Shown here: one piece after another, positions 25,661-36,835 of the stretch
Layout of the letters: each line of letters begins with the position of its first letter
How positions within the stretch are numbered: the first letter of the stretch is position 1
Assembly (NCBI GenBank): GCA_963969595.1
Contig: OZ018414.1
Coordinates: 16,103,660 to 16,167,659, forward strand
From: Neckera pumila
Taxonomy: Eukaryota; Streptophyta; Bryopsida; Hypnales; Neckeraceae
Length of the DNA: 64,000 nt
Direction: 5' to 3'
Made by a program: the position numbers and the translations under genes
The notes under the pieces: model-generated
Told to the model about the DNA's origin: nothing
Seen by the model: the letters and a program-made list of their open reading frames with translations, nothing else
The model's database searches: none

Positions 25661-26269
25661 AACCTCTAGGCTCTAATAAGACTAAACAATAAAAAAATAC
25701 TCATTCTACAATGTTTAACATTATGATATTGAAATCATCACACATATTTAGACCATCTATCAATTTTGTTCTCCTTTAATTCTTATTGCTTACAATAGTC
25801 TTATTTTGAACTTCATCCAAATTTTGCAACAATGTGACAAAACAATATACAACTGTAATATATAATTGTTAGCTAGGATTAGATCACATCTAATCTTGTA
25901 GTTAGTAGCACTCACTATCTATGTTTCTCCAATATAGCTATAGAGAATCATCATGTCCAGATTACATATAGTCTTGCGGTTGGTACCAATCCATGTCTAT
26001 ACGTTTCCATGACATACCTAGCTAAACTTCTTTTGACAAACTTTTCATCTATGTTGGTTTCTACGAATTATAGTTATCTTTCTTGGTCTTGTGGACTTGA
26101 TCATGAATTGTACAACCTCTAAAATTTCCACCATTGACTATCTATGTCCTTATGAAATGGCTACAAAAAGCTCAAAGGCTAGAAAATCTAGCCTTGTATT
26201 TGGTAGCAATTACTGTCTATATTTCTATGACATAGCTACTTGAACTTGGAGGGTGTAGCAAGTGATAGA

Positions 26270-27240
26270 AGTTGATATAGGTACGTACAAATGTAGGGTG
26301 CCAAAAAAACCAAGGCCAAAAATTATAAAGTGATTAATTATACTATAGTATACATAAAATGTCATTGGTTGTATTGTAAATACTATAGGCTGTGGAATAA
26401 TGGGATGCGTTAAGAAAAAAATTAGACTTAGGATACCCCCCCTTTTTATTAATTCAATAGGACAAAAGTCCTAATTATGGATTTAAGGTTGGCATTTGAC
26501 TCCACATTTACACTACATTGAATGTCTTTTTAATTTAGATTCTTTAAGATCTAATGATTTAAAATTATAGCATTCCCCTGTGTACAATACTCTAGCTTGT
26601 ATCTACTCATAGTTAGTTGAATGGTGGATATGCTAGAATGCAAGGAAAAATGGGCAGAGAAGGAGACCTTTATATTTGGATTAACAATCAATCATTAATC
26701 CCACATTTACACTCCAACATCATCTTTTTATTTTTTTATTCTTTTAAGCTTTGATAATATATGTACCAATCTAAGCCAATTCTATTGAAAATTTGTGAAT
26801 GAAAAATTGATCACAAATTGAGCTTATAAGTTTGGAGTGTATATTGTTTGTGGTGATGACAAGAAAATTTCATTAATCTCAATAGACTTGATACAAGGAC
26901 AAAAGCATTGTTCTCCATCCCGTATGATAGTTGACTCACTGATCTAAGATTTTAAGCAAATACATCTCAAAATTTATTAGGTTTATGAAACTGCCAAGGT
27001 TGGTCCGTTGGTGTTCATAAGACTTCTTGAATTAACTTTTCCTTGAAAGATAAATGGAATTGGCATCTAACATAAGTCTTATTAGAAAATTTTGTTAATT
27101 GAGTGGATTTGGAGGTGGAGACATCTTCAAATAACACTGAAAAATGCACAAAATTTCCCTTAATAAAATTCCATGTTTCACCTTTTCCTATGACAGTCAC
27201 ATTCCTTGTGGTTTGTTAAAGAAGGTAAAAAATATAGTTG
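26270..27240. other. AT-rich DNA left of the composite element
   Basis: No gene is supported. A C-run at 26439 and two short stretches containing 'cacatttacact' are the only landmarks. Confidence 0.4.
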
Positions 27241-27246
27241 TCGCAA

Positions 27247-27510
27247 AGGATTTCTATTACAGTACCTACAGGGGACATTAAAAATGTTTCTTGTGCTAAA
27301 AGCTTCCAAAATTTTCTTCTTTTGTCCTCCTTTGCTTTCTAAATCTCACCAATGTCTCAAGTTGTGGAAAGAGGCTTCTAGGGGATTTCTATTATAGTGC
27401 CTACAGGGGATACTAAAAAGGTTCCTTGTGCTAGAGTCTTCCAAATTGTCTTCCCTTGTCTTCTAAATTTTTAACTATGTCTCAAGTTGTGGGGGAAGGC
27501 TTCCAGATAC
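27247..27510. repeat. Direct duplication, about 130 bp x 2
   Basis: The blocks 'ggatttctattacagt.cctacaggggac', 'ttccttgtgcta', 'gtctcaagttgtgg' and 'aggcttc' appear in the same order at 27247-27378 and 27379-27508. They lie just outside the 3' end of the DUF7869-like gene and may mark the left end of the composite element. Confidence 0.65.
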
Positions 27511-27521
27511 ATTTTGAAGTT

Positions 27522-30500
27522 CTACCTTGCGACTTCCTTCTCTTCATTTCTCTTTGCTGAATTAATGTCTACGTTCCCCCAGAGTGCCCTGAAAGGCACC
27601 GGTGTCGGGTCCCCCTGCGGTAGTTTTGGTTTTCCATTTTCGTCCTTCGCCCACATTTTGACTGGAGGTCCCGGAGGCAGCCACGATGAATCCGTTGCCC
27701 TTTTCTTGTACCTCATGACCGGCCATCCCCGATCATCTCCATCTTCGACTACGTAGAATTTGAAAATGTGCTTATCTCCTAGTCCGATGATCTTGTTGAC
27801 GCCTTCATGATGAAAGCCCTTGAGGTATGCCTTGAAGTCTGCAACCTCTTGCACGAACTCCGGAATGAACGCCACCGTCTTTTGCGAATCCATGAACGCC
27901 TTCATGAGATCTGCAAGTACGTACGTGTTTTTTCTTTTGATCAGTTTCGAAAGGTAACTGAAGTGTGCATCAATGTCTTCGTGCGTATGTCCTACAATGA
28001 GAAATCCGACTGTGACTTCCTTGAATATTCTCCTGGCTGTGAGTAACGAGCAGAATGCCATGAAGAACCTATTCTTATTGTCCTTGGCTGAGTTGTCTAG
28101 CTGCAAGAAGAGTTTTCTCGGAAGTGGAACCTGAGGACGCCCGTCCGAAGTTTTGTTTCTGACGTTGTCCGTGGCCTGCGGAATGGATGAGTTACACCTT
28201 GATTTTCCATGCATGAGAGCCTCAAAGAAGGTATTTTGAGGTGGTGTTGGGAAGAGTATCTTTGACTCCCGCACGGGCGGCAGTTCGAGCGCTCTGAGTA
28301 CCCTGCACAACGAGGATATAGTGAAATTTGAATCCCCCGGCCATAGCGACATCGAGTAATGGGCATATGCGCCATCTCCATGTCCATGTGTGAGCATGCC
28401 TGTGCATGAGATCGATATTTGCCCTAGCTTTGCCGTTGCCTTGGTGATCCGCTGCATCCTTGGAATGGTTGTCTTTGTTGTGTCCATTTTGTCATGAATG
28501 ATGCAAAGGAACTCTGATGGATTTCTGACTGACTGTGCGGTCCATCCCCCGTAGACATTTCTGCAAGCCCTTTGGTAGTTGAGATGTCTCTCTCTGTCAT
28601 GGACTAGGGCCTGCCACTCATCACATCATCTTGGATACATTGCAATACACTCTACGAGGAAGTCACACTCTGTGCATTTAGAGAAATTGCTCCCTATCGC
28701 CTTGACCTCAACGTTTTTGAAATGTGTTTTTCGAAGGCGGCTGATTGCGGACTGCGAGACCGGCTCCAAATTGCATTCCCTATTGACCTGAATGCCATAA
28801 CTGGACCAATGAGGTTCCTCGAGAGGAGTGAGCAATTGTATCGGCTGGCAGCCGACAGAACTGCACATTGCGTACCGAGAAAAGCAGATAACTACGACGG
28901 GTGGGCATAGCAATGACATTCCGAAGTAAAAGCACATGTTATTGGCTGGCAGCCGACAGATGTTGGAATGCAATGTACAACATGAGGAAGATGATGAGCT
29001 TACCAAGTTGACTTGTTCGCGCATGTGATCCCACGTCATTGCGGAGGGCACGACCTTGAGACTGTCGACGCGTTTATTTCCCACCAGCCTGAACTCGTTT
29101 GGCATTTGGTCTGCATTCTCATTGATGATTGTCATGAGAGTTGCTTGAGCTTGTATAGTTTGCGGCCGCGTTCTTGGAGTCCTCGAATTCCCATGCGATC
29201 CGCTAACCGATCCTCCGGCGGCCGCCGCTTTGTAAACATGGTAGGCCGACCTTGATACCCCGTGAATAATACACCATGCGTTTTCGCAAACGTCTATATT
29301 TGCAAGAGTAATGAAGTTCTTACCAGGAAGGGTCCCCGGATGAAGTTGCGTGTGCACCGCATATGCCATTTCCCTCCTTGCCTCGAATGTGCACGCGAAG
29401 AACTTGCGTCGTATATTTCTCGTTTCCTCCCAAGGAAACGTCTGGCAGCATCTGAGTTTGCAGCACTTTTGTGAGCTGACCGCTCGAATCTCCAAGTCCG
29501 ATATCTTGAGCTGCAATTTGGATTTTCCTCCGTGATCCTTGTCAATGACCTTCCTGCGCACCGACCTGTATGGATTTCTGGGTACTCCTTGACAACCACT
29601 GTCGTCCGGCTCCACCAGCAGAGCGGCTTCTGTGCAGAGCGTGACAATCTCGGAGAGTAGCCTTCCTCCCTCTAATCTTTTGTGTGTTAACTTCCAACGC
29701 ATGGATGTCATTTGCAGTTCTTCATTGTCCGAAACAAACATGACCCCTACGTCCGAATCTCCGAGGACGTGATCGTCGCAGGCTTCGCCCGGTAGGCAGA
29801 CCTGTATCAATGCTCTTCCGAATACCGAGAAATCGTCGTTGAGAAGTTTGCAGTACATATTTCTCCAAAGCGGTCTGTCCGGGATTGGAAGCCTCGGCCG
29901 CATTCCCTCCGAGTCTGTTATGAATTCTCCACGTCCCATGTTAACCCTGAATTCTCCCGCCTGCACGGAGCTGCCATTTGCGCTGCTCTGAGATTCGCCA
30001 TCTCCGGAAGTACTGTGCCTATGAACATTGGGAAGCCCATCAGCAGGTCCGCGACATTCCTCGTCGGATGAGTAGTGCCTATCCTCCCGATCGTCTTCGT
30101 CCGACGCATTGGCTGAAATGTGTCCTTCGCCCTGTTCACCGGCTTCCTGCAGCACATCGTTCGAGCTACCTGCACTCTCTTGGCTTCCATGTTCCTGTAA
30201 TTGGCTGAGATGGTCCTCTGTTAAACCTGTCGGCTGGCAGCCGACATTGTTGGTGGACGCAGTAGGCGCTTCGATCGGTCTGACCTTGTATCCACTCCAG
30301 AGAATTCTAAACCCAATACATCCGTTCAGTGTGGTGAATTTTGGAATCTCACAATAGGCCATCTGGTCCACGAAGTCACCGACGACATGCATAAGCTTGA
30401 CGACTAGGAAGAAGCTATGTGGTACGCGGAAGCCATTCCAATATCCCTTGGGTGAGCATTCAACAATGGAGCCCATACCAGCATAATGCAGGTCATTCCC

Positions 30501-30938
30501 TACGGTCATCAAAAGCACAACCTCCATATTGACTGAAAGTGACAGGAACTGTTGCACGGGTTTCATGTCCGTGTTCCCATGTATCGGCTGGCAGCCGACA
30601 CCATCGGAAGAAGACCCTTCCGACTCCCCATATGGATAAATGTTGCTTGCCTCCCACACGATTGACCTCTCTGTGCAATGCCGGAGAAAGACCAATTCTC
30701 CCTCCGGGAACGGAATAGGCATGTCGAGGTTGGATGGAACATCCAGGACCCGTACGCGAACTAGGCACGGTTCATGATGCACCACCTTTTCTACAACCGC
30801 TCTACCTGCGTAATATAGTCCCTCCAGCGTCAGCGCAACGACTGCTCCCTTCCTAAGCTTCAACCTCTCCGAGCCCCCGTTTCTTGTGAACGCTTCAATT
30901 AATGTTGTATCGAACCCCAGTTTCTCAACAGCTGTCAT
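27522..30938 (-). pseudogene. DUF7869-type transposon protein, one in-frame TGA
   Basis: The coding frame starts at ATG 30938 (MTAVEKLGFD). Exon 1 runs to 29004, donor TTG|GTAAGC, and exon 2 from about 28800 to 27522. The N-terminal half has two similar beta-rich blocks (V-A-L-T..GLYYAGRAVV and V-V-L-L..LHYAGMGSIV), reminiscent of the DUF8039-type domain of some plant transposon proteins. An acidic linker (DEDDRED) and a Cys-rich stretch (CCKLRCCQTFPWEETRNIRRKF) follow. Exon 2 holds KCTECDF..., H-D-K-M-D-T-T-K-T, then FLQLDNSAKDNKNRFF and VGFLIVGHTHEDIDAHFSYL, the DUF7869 signature with acidic residues in an RNase H-like layout. TGA at 28626-28628 splits exon 2. The family is common in mobile elements; its biochemistry is, to my knowledge, untested. 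Confidence 0.72.
28801..29003 (-). other. Intron of the DUF7869-type gene carrying two 19-bp palindromes
   Basis: Donor GTAAGC lies at 29003 and the likely acceptor is CATTCAG near 28800. The palindromes at 28839-28857 and 28940-28958 both lie inside. The frame happens to stay open through the intron, so retention cannot be excluded by sequence. Confidence 0.5.
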
Positions 30939-31614
30939 GGCTCTCAATCCAGTTGAAGACAGGTAATGACGAATCTCCTATAAGATTCAATCGCGTTGCG
31001 GCTTATCGGCTGGCAGCCGATACGACAATATTCAGGATTATTGACAACTTCCGGACTGATGAGAAACCCCTACTCTGTGCTCAGTAGAGCGACCTTTGCA
31101 TGGTGTCGGCTGGCAGCCAACATAAAGGAAATGCATCGACTAGCCACGCACCTGAAACCAGGCAGATCAGAACCGTTGAGACGGACGAACAGCGCGTTCC
31201 GGTCGACAGTTGGATGAGAAACTACGGATGGATGAAGAATATGGATGAAAAGGTCATGATTTCGTCTCCCGGCTGGCAGCCGTCACTTCAGTGGGGGGGG
31301 GTATACTCCCCTGGCCACTTTCATTTTCTCTCATTTGTAACCTTAGCACTCAGGCTCTCTCTCTCTCCCGCTCGCTCAAACGCTCTTGCTCTCTCTCTCG
31401 TTGTCTCCCCCTCTCTCTCCCTCTCTCCTGGTCCCACGGATTGCAGCCAACAATCCTCGGGTCATATACTAGCCGCTCCCCCGCCGCCTCAGTTTTTAGG
31501 TCAGTCGACAGGGTCCCTTGGCCAGCCGATACAGGGGTTCGCTGAAGCAAGGAACACACTGGACCAGCCGACAGGCCACGCGGAGCAGCCGAGACAAGTC
31601 CAGAGCTGGAGGAG
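30939..31614. promoter_or_regulatory. Shared divergent promoter with palindromes and CT tract
   Basis: This 0.68-kb region lies between the ATG of the minus unit (30938) and the inferred ATG of the plus unit (31615). It contains 19-bp palindromes at 31004, 31104 and 31267, a (CT)n-rich tract at 31350-31436 typical of plant core promoters (Y patch), and three single arms of the palindrome (CAGCCGAYA-like) at 31523, 31565 and 31586. The arrangement suggests that the palindromes control both genes. No clear TATA box is visible. Confidence 0.55.
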
Positions 31615-34600
31615 ATGGCAGCCCCAACCGCTGAGTCTGGTAGGTACTTTTCCGTCCATGTATCGGCTGGCAGCCGATACAGTTTCAGGCCTCTTCAGTT
31701 TGTATGATTGTTTGTCCTCAGTCGTTGCTTCACTAAATCATTCGTGTCGGCTGCCAGCCGACACCTCCTGTAGTTCCTTAGTGGGTGTCGTCTTCGAACT
31801 GTATCGGCTGGCAGCCGATACATTTCATTCTGCCGAATTACGAGTATCAGCCATTTGTATCGGCCGCCAGCCGACACAATGCTGTCCACGCTGTGCTTTC
31901 TTACACTGTCGGCTGCCAGCTGATACTACTGTCTAGAGTGCTGAACTCGTGCTTCGTTTGTGCAGGAAACTGACCCTGCTCGCTAGACTCCTCGGTGAAC
32001 AGATTCCGAATTCCCCAATATGTTTCGATGGGATTACACCAAGAGCAACTTGGAGAGGAAGTCCAGCTATCCAGGAGTGGGGACTCTGCTGGAGGGAGTT
32101 GTCCGACGGAAAGGTGGACATTGCGTGCTCCTACAAGCTGAAGGGGAACATGATTCCGGGAAAGGGAAAGGTCATGGTGGTGATAGCTGTGGGTGACGCT
32201 ATGCACGTCCTCATCTGTCTGATCCCACTTGCGAATCCGGACGGGGTAGCAGACTATTTCGCGGTCGGGTTACCGTTCAACAACTGCACGGAGGAAGTCT
32301 GCGGAGATTTGTCCATGGCGATGGGCATGACATTCCAGGATAACCATCCCGCGGATGCAGAGGACCTGGTGCAGGGGTGGCATATCTTGATGGCAGAGAG
32401 GGACGAACATAACGCTGCAGCAACCCAGGAAGGAGTGAAGGGGAAGAAGAAAGTGCCATCCAGAAGGAAGAAGTCGACCACCGCTGTGGCTGAGGAGAGT
32501 GAAATTGCGCTGGTGGAGGCGGGCTCTCTAAGCAAATCCAAGAAGAAGGGGAAGAAGCCCTTCAAGCTCACACTGGACGAGGCCTTACATCGGGAGAATC
32601 ACCTCACCACGAAGACGAAGGATAGCGAGGTGACCGCCATCTACGAGGCGTTAGAGACGGGGTTGGGGCATGCCTTCCCCTACAAAAAGTAGCGCCTTCC
32701 GGGTGTCATCCCAGCTGACAGGCTCCACATTGCACCGGATGACCTCAAGTATAGGAAGATCGCGAAGGACCGCCTCAAACAGGTATTCGAACACTACTTT
32801 CCATCATTTCTCACTGTTTGAATTATTCATCTGCTTTTCTGTATGTCGGCTGCCAGCCGACACATTTGAATGCAGTATCTGATTGCCCGGGCCACCATCA
32901 ATGCAGGTAACAACCATGTACAAGGGATACGGGTCCATCCGGAAGAAGCCGGAAATCCACGGCATTCCACTGAAACGGAAGCCGCTCGAAACCGACACGG
33001 GGATGGATGCGGTGATGGATGCCTGTCCTAAAGAGGGTGACACTGTCCTCGTCGACGGTGTTCCTGTGCCTTGGTGGAAGTCCCCGGATGTGCACTGGTA
33101 CATCATTGGGGGTCAGCATACCGTCACGGCATGCATGGAACTCGCAAAGAACTTTCCGGAAGGCTCGGACGCAAAGAAGGATCTCATGGAATTCGAAGTC
33201 ATTCCGGTCTGGGATAAAAACGCGGACACTCTCGTCAGGGTGTCCAAGCGTTGAATCTCAACATTGCGGAGAAGGTGGCCAAGGAGACCTTCCGATCATG
33301 CACCGAGATGGGAGAGCGGCCTGGGTGAAGGCGGGATGCCCGGAGCCACATCGCGGAGGTGGAAAGCCGACAGCTGCGTTTGAGGTAGGCAATCGTTTGT
33401 AAGCATTTTCACTAGGATTACAATGATATGCTCGTATTCAGTACCTGCTTCTGTGTCGGCTGCCAGCCGATACAGGTCTAATGTCATCCGGATGACATCA
33501 GTCGCAGTTAGTTCGTCTCTGTCGGCTGCCGGCCGACACGTACGTTACATAATCTAACTGGGGGAGACTTGCAATTGTGCAGCACGCGAAGCTCAAGGTG
33601 ATGGCGCATTTCGTCGACGAAAAAGTGTCGTCAAAGCTCCCGCTCATCTTCATCAAAGAAAGCACCTGGGAACTCTGGACGGAGGTGTTCGACGCGTGGG
33701 AGGAAGGGGAGCTCATTGGAGATGACGGGTCGGTTCCGACACAACTCGTCAATCGAAAGCCGCTCACGCACATCACCAAAACGGACCTCACGCCAACACT
33801 GGGGCTGCGCAACTGTGACCTCTGCGATCTGGCAAACGAAATTGTGGCCTGTAGGGTCAGCATAAAGAACACAGCCAGGGCGAGGGGGTCGGGAGTGGTC
33901 ACCCTATACAAATGGTGCAAGGACAAGAAGCTCGACAGGGTGATCATGAACGAGATCATGTGGCTGCGGGAGAAGTATCCCCTTCCGTGCAAGGATGCGA
34001 CCTGGGTGCCCTACTCAGACGAGGCCTGGAAGAAGCTCGCGGACAAAGAGGGCTACTCTTCGGCGGTGGTCAGGAACGTCTGGAAGGAGCTCAAGAAACT
34101 GACGGAGGGAAACAACTGGTTGAATGGACGAGCAAACCCAATGAATCCCACCACCGACAAGTCCACGGATGGAAAGGCGCCGGGAGGATTCTACACCTCA
34201 TTGACGAAATACTCAACGGTGACCGTTCCAGAAGAGGTGGCACCAGGGAGCACTCCGGACCTCAAGTATGAATGTTGCTTGGGGCAGAATATCAAGGACG
34301 TGATGGACTCGCTTCGGAAAAGCGTGGGGACGGAGGGGCTGGGACCGAAAGACAAAAAATTCTTCGTGCTCTTCGGATACGCAGACGACGGGTTGCCGAT
34401 GGGGGCCAATAAACACAAAATTCCAGGGGAGGGGGCAGGGCCGGACAACCCTGCTCGTGATGGGTACATTCCACTCCCAATGCTCTTCATTGGGAACTCA
34501 CGCTTCCGAGATTCTGTTGCACTCGCCTCGTATTCATCAGCATCACCGTGGTACTTTCATACGGTGTATTACCAGCCATCAGCGAGGGGAGGCTTCAGAA

Positions 34601-35759
34601 AATTTGAAATTGACGCGTCGCCGATGGTCACACTGTCTCTCACCTTCCCAAAGCCAGATGACTGGCTGGAGCTGTTTGGGGTCTTCAAGCGGATCACCGG
34701 AATAAACAAGCCGCTCGACTGGTACCAAGTCGATGTAGAAGGGGAGGTCGACTGGAATGGAGGAATGTGCGGGGTTGGACACGGACTGCTCAAACAGTTG
34801 ATGAAGCCCACGCTCAAGTCCAAGGACGCAGTTGTCATCAACGTCTGGGGAGGTGGAAACGTCACAGAGTTCGCGCTGGTAAGTCATCCTCATCACAATC
34901 CTGCCGAAATTCTATTTAAGTTGCCCCCTCACACTCTGTCGGCTGCCAGCCGATACATCACGGTACTAACTCCACGGCATTGCTCTTGTAGAGGAATGGC
35001 CGCTCCGTGGTGGAGTTCGTTCTCGAGGAGGAAGGATTGGCAAAAGCGAACGAGCGAGTCAGGGGAATGAACCTCGTCTCATCCGCGTATGTGGTACCCA
35101 CTCAGCGGCCACTGCTGATACGCAATACAGAGGAAGGTGGCAACTCTGACGTGGAAATCATGGAACCCAATCCACCGGAAGGAGGGCCCTCACGTCCGGG
35201 GGAAAATCGTACGCCGTCGCCGAAACCGCGAACGGGGACGCAGCAGACAACGGGGAGCAATATCGGGACACCCGATTCAGCGGGTCCCGTTAGACGGGCA
35301 TCTCCTCCGACACCAGTGGACGCTACCATGTTGGCTGGGAATTCACAAGTCGGGGCGTCCAACGAAGTCAGTGCCATGCTCGTGGATTTGCACGCCAGGC
35401 CGCTGTCGGAGGAGATTGTCAGGCGGGGGAAAGCTCCAATGGATCCTCAGGCGGGGGAAATGACCATCGCCACGGGGAGGCCGGCCACAGCTCAAGATCT
35501 AGCTATCGGCGGCCAGCCAATACATGGGGCTGCTTCACAGGAGGAGCCGCGGAGAGGAAGGAGCAAGGCAACCGTAGAAAAAAGTACTTCAAAGGCAGTG
35601 GGCTCAAAACTCTCGGGACCGTCCAAGAAGAAAAGGGGCAGGGAATCTAGGGACGCGGATGAGGGAGCGGAGTCGAATGTGGGGCCGCAGATCGACTTCC
35701 CAAACGAACAGATGTCGCCCAGTCCAGCATCTAAGCGGACGCGTGTTAGAGGTTCGTAG
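31615..35759 (+). pseudogene. Multi-exon transposon protein, possible ParB-like segment, broken
   Basis: Modelled exons are 31615-31643, 31966-32782, 32876-33384, 33583-34878 and 34992-35759, all with GT-AG borders. The start reads MAAPTAESG then RKLTLLARLLGEQIPN, joined by the first splice. Exon 2 ends with a Lys-rich linker. Exon 3 has WWKSPDVHWYIIGGQHTVTA, which resembles the core of ParB/sulfiredoxin-fold proteins (weak match). Exon 4 is a long, intact, unrecognised domain (about 430 residues, Trp-rich). Exon 5 ends with a Pro/Ser-rich tail and basic clusters (KKKRGRE, SKRTRVRG) that look like nuclear signals. Damage: TAG at 32690-32692, TGA at 33326-33328, and frame changes near 32905 and 33250. 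Function is unknown; nuclear DNA binding is a guess. Confidence 0.55.
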
Positions 35760-35987
35760 GCAATAGACATGCTGGGGGCAGAGGGGGGGAGTCACTACAC
35801 TAGCTCGTTCAATGTTATCTCTGCATGGCACGGACTTGTTGCTTCTAACTCGTCTTGGGTAGCCTCCACAAATGCAGTATACAATATGTGTGTAGTATGT
35901 CGGCTGCCAACCGATACATTCCAATGCTAATCCTACGTCGCTCTTGAAATGCATCTCATGGTATGTGGATTGCATCTGGCATTGCAG

Positions 35988-36835
35988 ATATGGTCTCTTC
36001 TGAGTCTGAGCCCTCTGAGGACAATCTGTCTGAAGGCGGGGAAGAATGTAACCAGCCGGCTCTCCAAACGAGAGCAGAGGACAAGGTCGTGGACACGCCA
36101 GGGGGGGCGTCTCCTAAGTTGTTCCTGTTCCTAGAGGTCCAAGGAACACTCTTGTATTATGAGCCGCTCATTCTCAAGGCGGCCTCCATGCATCAGAGGT
36201 CGGCTGTTAGAGAGAGGCCGGGACTTAGAGAATTCCTGCAGTTCTGTATGGGGCAGGACATTGTCATCGTATACTGGTCAATCTTGCCCTTGGCTCAGCT
36301 CAATTCAAGGATGCATAATATGAGGTGGAAGGTGCCGGAGATTCCGGAGGATTACGTCGCATTTGGACAGCAACAGTGTGACGAGAGCATGTATAGGGAT
36401 CCAGCCAATCCTGGAAAACCCGTCTACCTAAAGCAGCTCGCGCGGATCATTTCGTCCGTGCCGGCGCTTAAGCAGAAGGGAACCTCGGTCAGAAACTCAC
36501 TGATCGTTGATCACGTGCCCTATAGGAATGTGCTCAATGATCCGTTCAATGCCGTTCATCCACCCGCATGTACAATGTACTCCGAGAAACCAAAGAAGAA
36601 GGACCCAAAAGTACCCTATCTAATGTCCACCATGATTCCGTTCCTAGAGAAATTTCTGACTTCGGGACTGTCGGTCCCGAAATTCTGTCGAGCGAACTCA
36701 CGCGTTAGGCTTGCGCGGTGCATGCCGGGGTCGCCCTTACACAAGCTATACGAACAGGTCACGCCGGAATGCCAATTGGGATTCGAAGTGCCGATCACGG
36801 AGGAGGAATCTCTCGCCGAGGGAGGCACCAGCTGA
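35988..36835 (+). CDS. FCP1/NIF-like HAD protein with altered catalytic residues
   Basis: An acceptor ATTGCAG at 35981-35987 precedes ATG 35990; the exon may be read alone or as the last exon of the upstream unit. After an acidic start the protein (281 residues) has KLFLFLEVQGTLLYYE at HAD motif I, RERPGLREFLQFC, IVIVYWSILPLAQLNSRM, then VYLKQLARI and NSLIVDHVPYRNVLNDPFNA at motif III. This order is that of FCP1/NIF-type CTD phosphatases. The usual D-x-D(N) of motif I is E-x-Q and the usual D-D of motif III is D-H, so phosphatase activity is unlikely. The frame is intact. It may be a phosphopeptide-binding or structural partner. The FCP1 assignment comes from motif order, not from a search. 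Confidence 0.6.

Noticed and set aside
28626..28628. TGA at 28626 as a selenocysteine codon
   Set aside because: No reason to expect selenoproteins in a land plant and no downstream structure was seen; decay of a CGA or TGG codon is more likely.
31100..31936. A 278-residue plus-strand frame across the divergent promoter
   Set aside because: It runs through a CT tract, several palindromes and an intron, and its repeated LPADT-type peptides are just translations of the palindrome.
32254..32571. Minus-strand frames opposite the 32.0-36.8 kb exons
   Set aside because: They are shadows of the plus-strand coding sequence; spliced plus-strand exons with consistent introns explain the region better.
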